Below are positions 61,416 through 64,000 of a DNA stretch of 64,000 bases, piece after piece. The DNA comes from Lachnoclostridium edouardi (GTDB taxonomy: Bacteria; Bacillota; Clostridia; Lachnospirales; Lachnospiraceae): positions 1,786,001 to 1,850,000 of the forward strand of contig NZ_OESQ01000001.1 of assembly GCF_900240245.1 (NCBI RefSeq), read 5' to 3'. The position numbers and the translations under genes were made by a program. The notes below the pieces were generated by a model. It made no database searches. It was not told the DNA's origin and saw only the letters and a list, made by a program, of their open reading frames with translations. Position 1 is the first letter of the stretch; the number at the start of each line of letters is the position of its first letter.

Positions 61416-63947
61416 ATGGAACCAAATGTGTTCGACAAAGTCCATGACATAGATTTAAAGAAAACCATGGAAAAATCATATATTGATTATGCAATGAGCG
61501 TAATTGCAGCCAGGGCTTTGCCAGATGTGCGGGACGGTTTAAAACCTGTACAGAGAAGAATTTTATATTCCATGATTGAGTTAAATAATGGTCCGGACAA
61601 GCCTCACCGTAAATGCGCCCGTATTGTGGGTGATACTATGGGTAAATATCATCCTCACGGGGACAGCTCTATTTATGGAGCTTTAGTAAATATGGCTCAA
61701 AGATGGTCCACCAGATACATGCTGGTAGACGGTCATGGAAACTTTGGCTCTGTGGACGGAGACGGCGCGGCCGCCATGCGTTATACAGAGGCTCGTCTCA
61801 GCAAAATTTCCATGGAAATGTTAGCTGACATTAATAAAAATACTGTTGATTTTGTACCTAACTTTGATGAGACGGAGAAGGAGCCTGTAGTGCTTCCGTC
61901 CAGATATCCCAATCTGTTAGCCAACGGAACATCAGGTATTGCCGTGGGCATGGCTACCAATATTCCGCCTCACAATTTAAGAGAAATTATTCAGGCTGTT
62001 GTTAAGATCATAGATAATTCTGTAATGGAAGACAGGGACACAGATATTGAAGAAATTCTGGAGATTGTAAAGGGACCTGATTTTCCAACAGGAGCTACTA
62101 TTTTAGGCAGAAGAGGCATCGAAGAATCCTTCCGCACCGGTCGGGGAAAAATAAAGGTAAGAGCTGTCACAAACATTGAAACCCTGCCTAATGGAAAAAG
62201 CCAGATTATAGTAACAGAGCTTCCTTATATGGTAAATAAGGCTCGTTTAATTGAAAAAATTGTAGAGCTGGTTAAGGAAAAAAGGGTTGACGGAATTACA
62301 GACGTAAGGGATGAATCTAACAGAGAAGGAATTCGCGTTGTCATTGAGCTGCGGCGCGACGTAAACGCCAATGTACTGTTAAATCAATTATTAAAGCACA
62401 CCCAGCTTCAGGATACATTCGGCGTAATTATGCTGGCTTTAGTCAATAACGAGCCTAAGGTTCTGAACATTCTTCAGATGCTTCAGTATTACTTAAAGCA
62501 TCAAAAAGAGGTTGTCACAAGAAGAACTCAGTACGATTTAAATAAGGCGGAGGAGCGGGCTCATATTTTAGAAGGTCTGCTGATTGCTTTAGACAACATT
62601 GATGAGGTCATCCGTATTGTCAGAGGAAATGCTACTGCTCAGGGAGCTAAGATGGAATTAATGGAGCGTTTTTCATTAAGCGACGCTCAGGCTCAGGCAA
62701 TTATTGATATGCGTCTCCGCACACTGACAGGTCTGGAACGAGAAAAAATTGAAAATGAATATAAGGAGCTGGAAATTAAAATTGCTGAATTAAAAGCAAT
62801 TTTGGCTGATGAAAAGAAGCTGTTAGGAGTAATCAGAGAAGAAATCCTTATTATATCTGATAAATATGGAGATGACAGAAGGACAGCCATTGGATTTGAT
62901 GATGACATGTCTGACGAAGATTTAATTCCAGATGAAGATACAGTAATTGCCATGACAAATCTGGGCTATATTAAGAGAATGTCTGTAGATAACTTTAAAA
63001 GTCAGAACCGGGGAGGAAAAGGAATCCGTGGTATGCAGACAATCGAAGAAGATTATATTGAAGATTTGTTTATGACCACAACTCATCATTATATTATGTT
63101 CTTTACTAACACAGGACGTGTATACAGATTAAAGGCATACAGTATTCCTGAGGCGGGGCGCACAGCCAGAGGAACAGCCATTGTGAATCTGCTTCAGATG
63201 CTTCCAGGAGAAAAAATAACTGCCGTAATTCCTATGAAGGAATATGATAATGACAAATTCCTGTTTATGGCTACTAAGGACGGCATGGTAAAGAAAACTC
63301 CTATGGTAGAGTATGAAAATGTCCGCAAAAATGGTCTGCAGGCCATTGTGCTGAGAGAAAATGACGAACTGATTGAAGTAAAGGCCACAGATAACGACAG
63401 AGATATTTTCCTGGTTACAAAAAATGGACAATGTATTCGATTCCACGAAACAGACGTAAGAATTACAGGGCGTGTTTCTATGGGCGTGATCGGTATGCGT
63501 TTAGATGATGAAGACCAGGTAGTAGGTATGCAGATCGACAGCCAGGGAGACTGCCTCCTTGTAGTTTCTGAAAAAGGTATGGGAAAGAGAACTCTTATAG
63601 ATGAATTTAAGGCTCAAAAAAGAGGCGGAAGAGGTGTTCTTTGCTATAAAATTACAGAAAAAACAGGAGCTATCATAGGGGCAAAGCTGGTACACGACGA
63701 TAGGGACATTATGTTAATTACAACAGAGGGAATTATTATCCGCCTTAGTGTAGATGACATTTCTATTATCGGCAGAAATACATCAGGTGTAAAATTAATG
63801 AATATAGACCAGGATACAGATATTACTGTAGCCAGCATTGCCAAGGTAAGAGAAAGTAAAAGCAGCGACGACGCAGAGGATGAAGAGAGGGAAGGCGATT
63901 CTTCATATAATGAGTCTGAAGAAAATGCAGAATCTGCAGGTGAATAA
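61416..63947 (+). CDS. gyrA: DNA gyrase subunit A
   Basis: 843 residues. The winged helix holds [16 protein letters not shown], with the catalytic Tyr near residue 123. The quinolone-determining region reads [20 protein letters not shown]. The C-terminal beta-pinwheel carries the GyrA box-like [13 protein letters not shown] and repeated GVxGM-type blades. An acidic tail ([20 protein letters not shown]) follows, as in many clostridia. It follows gyrB by 12 bases. The second QRS position is Ser-Ile-Tyr as in sensitive strains; no resistance call is made. Confidence 0.98.
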   Translation: MEPNVFDKVHDIDLKKTMEKSYIDYAMSVIAARALPDVRDGLKPVQRRILYSMIELNNGPDKPHRKCARIVGDTMGKYHPHGDSSIYGALVNMAQRWSTRYMLVDGHGNFGSVDGDGAAAMRYTEARLSKISMEMLADINKNTVDFVPNFDETEKEPVVLPSRYPNLLANGTSGIAVGMATNIPPHNLREIIQAVVKIIDNSVMEDRDTDIEEILEIVKGPDFPTGATILGRRGIEESFRTGRGKIKVRAVTNIETLPNGKSQIIVTELPYMVNKARLIEKIVELVKEKRVDGITDVRDESNREGIRVVIELRRDVNANVLLNQLLKHTQLQDTFGVIMLALVNNEPKVLNILQMLQYYLKHQKEVVTRRTQYDLNKAEERAHILEGLLIALDNIDEVIRIVRGNATAQGAKMELMERFSLSDAQAQAIIDMRLRTLTGLEREKIENEYKELEIKIAELKAILADEKKLLGVIREEILIISDKYGDDRRTAIGFDDDMSDEDLIPDEDTVIAMTNLGYIKRMSVDNFKSQNRGGKGIRGMQTIEEDYIEDLFMTTTHHYIMFFTNTGRVYRLKAYSIPEAGRTARGTAIVNLLQMLPGEKITAVIPMKEYDNDKFLFMATKDGMVKKTPMVEYENVRKNGLQAIVLRENDELIEVKATDNDRDIFLVTKNGQCIRFHETDVRITGRVSMGVIGMRLDDEDQVVGMQIDSQGDCLLVVSEKGMGKRTLIDEFKAQKRGGRGVLCYKITEKTGAIIGAKLVHDDRDIMLITTEGIIIRLSVDDISIIGRNTSGVKLMNIDQDTDITVASIAKVRESKSSDDAEDEEREGDSSYNESEENAESAGE

Positions 63948-63948
63948 A

Positions 63949-64000
63949 GTGAGAAATATACCATTATCTGAAATAACAAATACAATAAAAGACATGTGCA
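63949..64000 (+). CDS. Start of a gene, possibly fumarate hydratase alpha subunit
   Basis: A GTG one base after the gyrA stop opens a frame running off the window: RNIPLSEITNTIKDMC. This resembles the N-terminus of class I iron-sulfur fumarate hydratase/tartrate dehydratase alpha subunits (an xEI...IxxxCIEAN pattern), but only 17 codons are visible. The identity is a guess from a short match. GCAGGTGA before it may act as ribosome site. Confidence 0.35.
   Translation, partial: MRNIPLSEITNTIKDMC

Overview
The window looks like the replication-origin region of a gut Lachnospiraceae-type Firmicute (Clostridium cluster XIVa). Reasons: DUF3881 and DUF4446 genes, strong AGGAGG ribosome sites, frequent TTG starts, AdhE and GdhA of clostridial type, and the order rpmH-rnpA-yidD-yidC-jag-mnmE-mnmG-rsmG / parA-parB beside dnaA-dnaN-yaaA-recF-gyrB-gyrA. 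The origin lies at about 55.2-57.0 kb. Core genes point away from it on both sides: minus strand to the left, plus strand to the right.

Layout. 0-13 kb: an interrupted ureide/hydantoin (N-carbamoyl compound) catabolic locus: NCS1 permease (cut by the window edge), a cyclic amidohydrolase broken by an in-frame TGA, a divergent DAACS-type carrier, two M20 carbamoylase/allantoate-amidohydrolase paralogues, a DUF3830 protein and a PucR regulator. A minus-strand block (DEDDh exonuclease, APH-like kinase, adhE) sits inside it. 13-23.6 kb: an eleven-gene minus-strand operon followed by a deoR-type regulator. It encodes a NitT/TauT-type ABC importer (lipoprotein, two permeases, two ATPases), an M42 peptidase homologue, a BtpA-family protein, a split transketolase, a ribulose-phosphate-3-epimerase homologue and a TIM-barrel isomerase. 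M42 + BtpA + epimerase + DeoR is the set found in the uncharacterised E. coli sgc operon, here joined to an ABC importer and transketolase. This is the best candidate for an undescribed pathway.

23.8-37.7 kb: mobile DNA. A remnant of an integrative element (about 23.8-29.07 kb) holds an immA fragment, a regulator, a sigma-like factor, a structured non-coding stretch, an orphan MazF, two excisionase-like proteins and a tyrosine integrase. Next is a well-delimited 8.2-kb integrative mobilizable element (29187-37415) with secreted cargo proteins, a resolvase with a Tn3-like res site, MobV relaxase, VirD4-like coupling ATPase, HUH Rep and tyrosine integrase. It has split a tRNA-Arg(CCU) gene in its anticodon arm. 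It carries its own complete, divergent tRNA-Arg(CCU) next to the integrase, which probably compensates. To its right is an 82-bp tandem array of further tRNA-Arg 5' halves.

37.8-64 kb: chromosomal backbone. It holds DUF3881, gdhA (behind a terminator-like leader hairpin), DUF4446, parB/parA with parS-like sites, an alpha/beta hydrolase, the rsmG-to-rpmH cluster, a PstS-like lipoprotein and a PhnA-like phosphohydrolase divergent from a LysR gene across a 22-bp palindrome, a class B sortase, the bipartite oriC, and dnaA through gyrA. The first codons of a possible fumarate hydratase gene end the window.

All functional calls come from reading the sequence and recalling family motifs; no database search was run.
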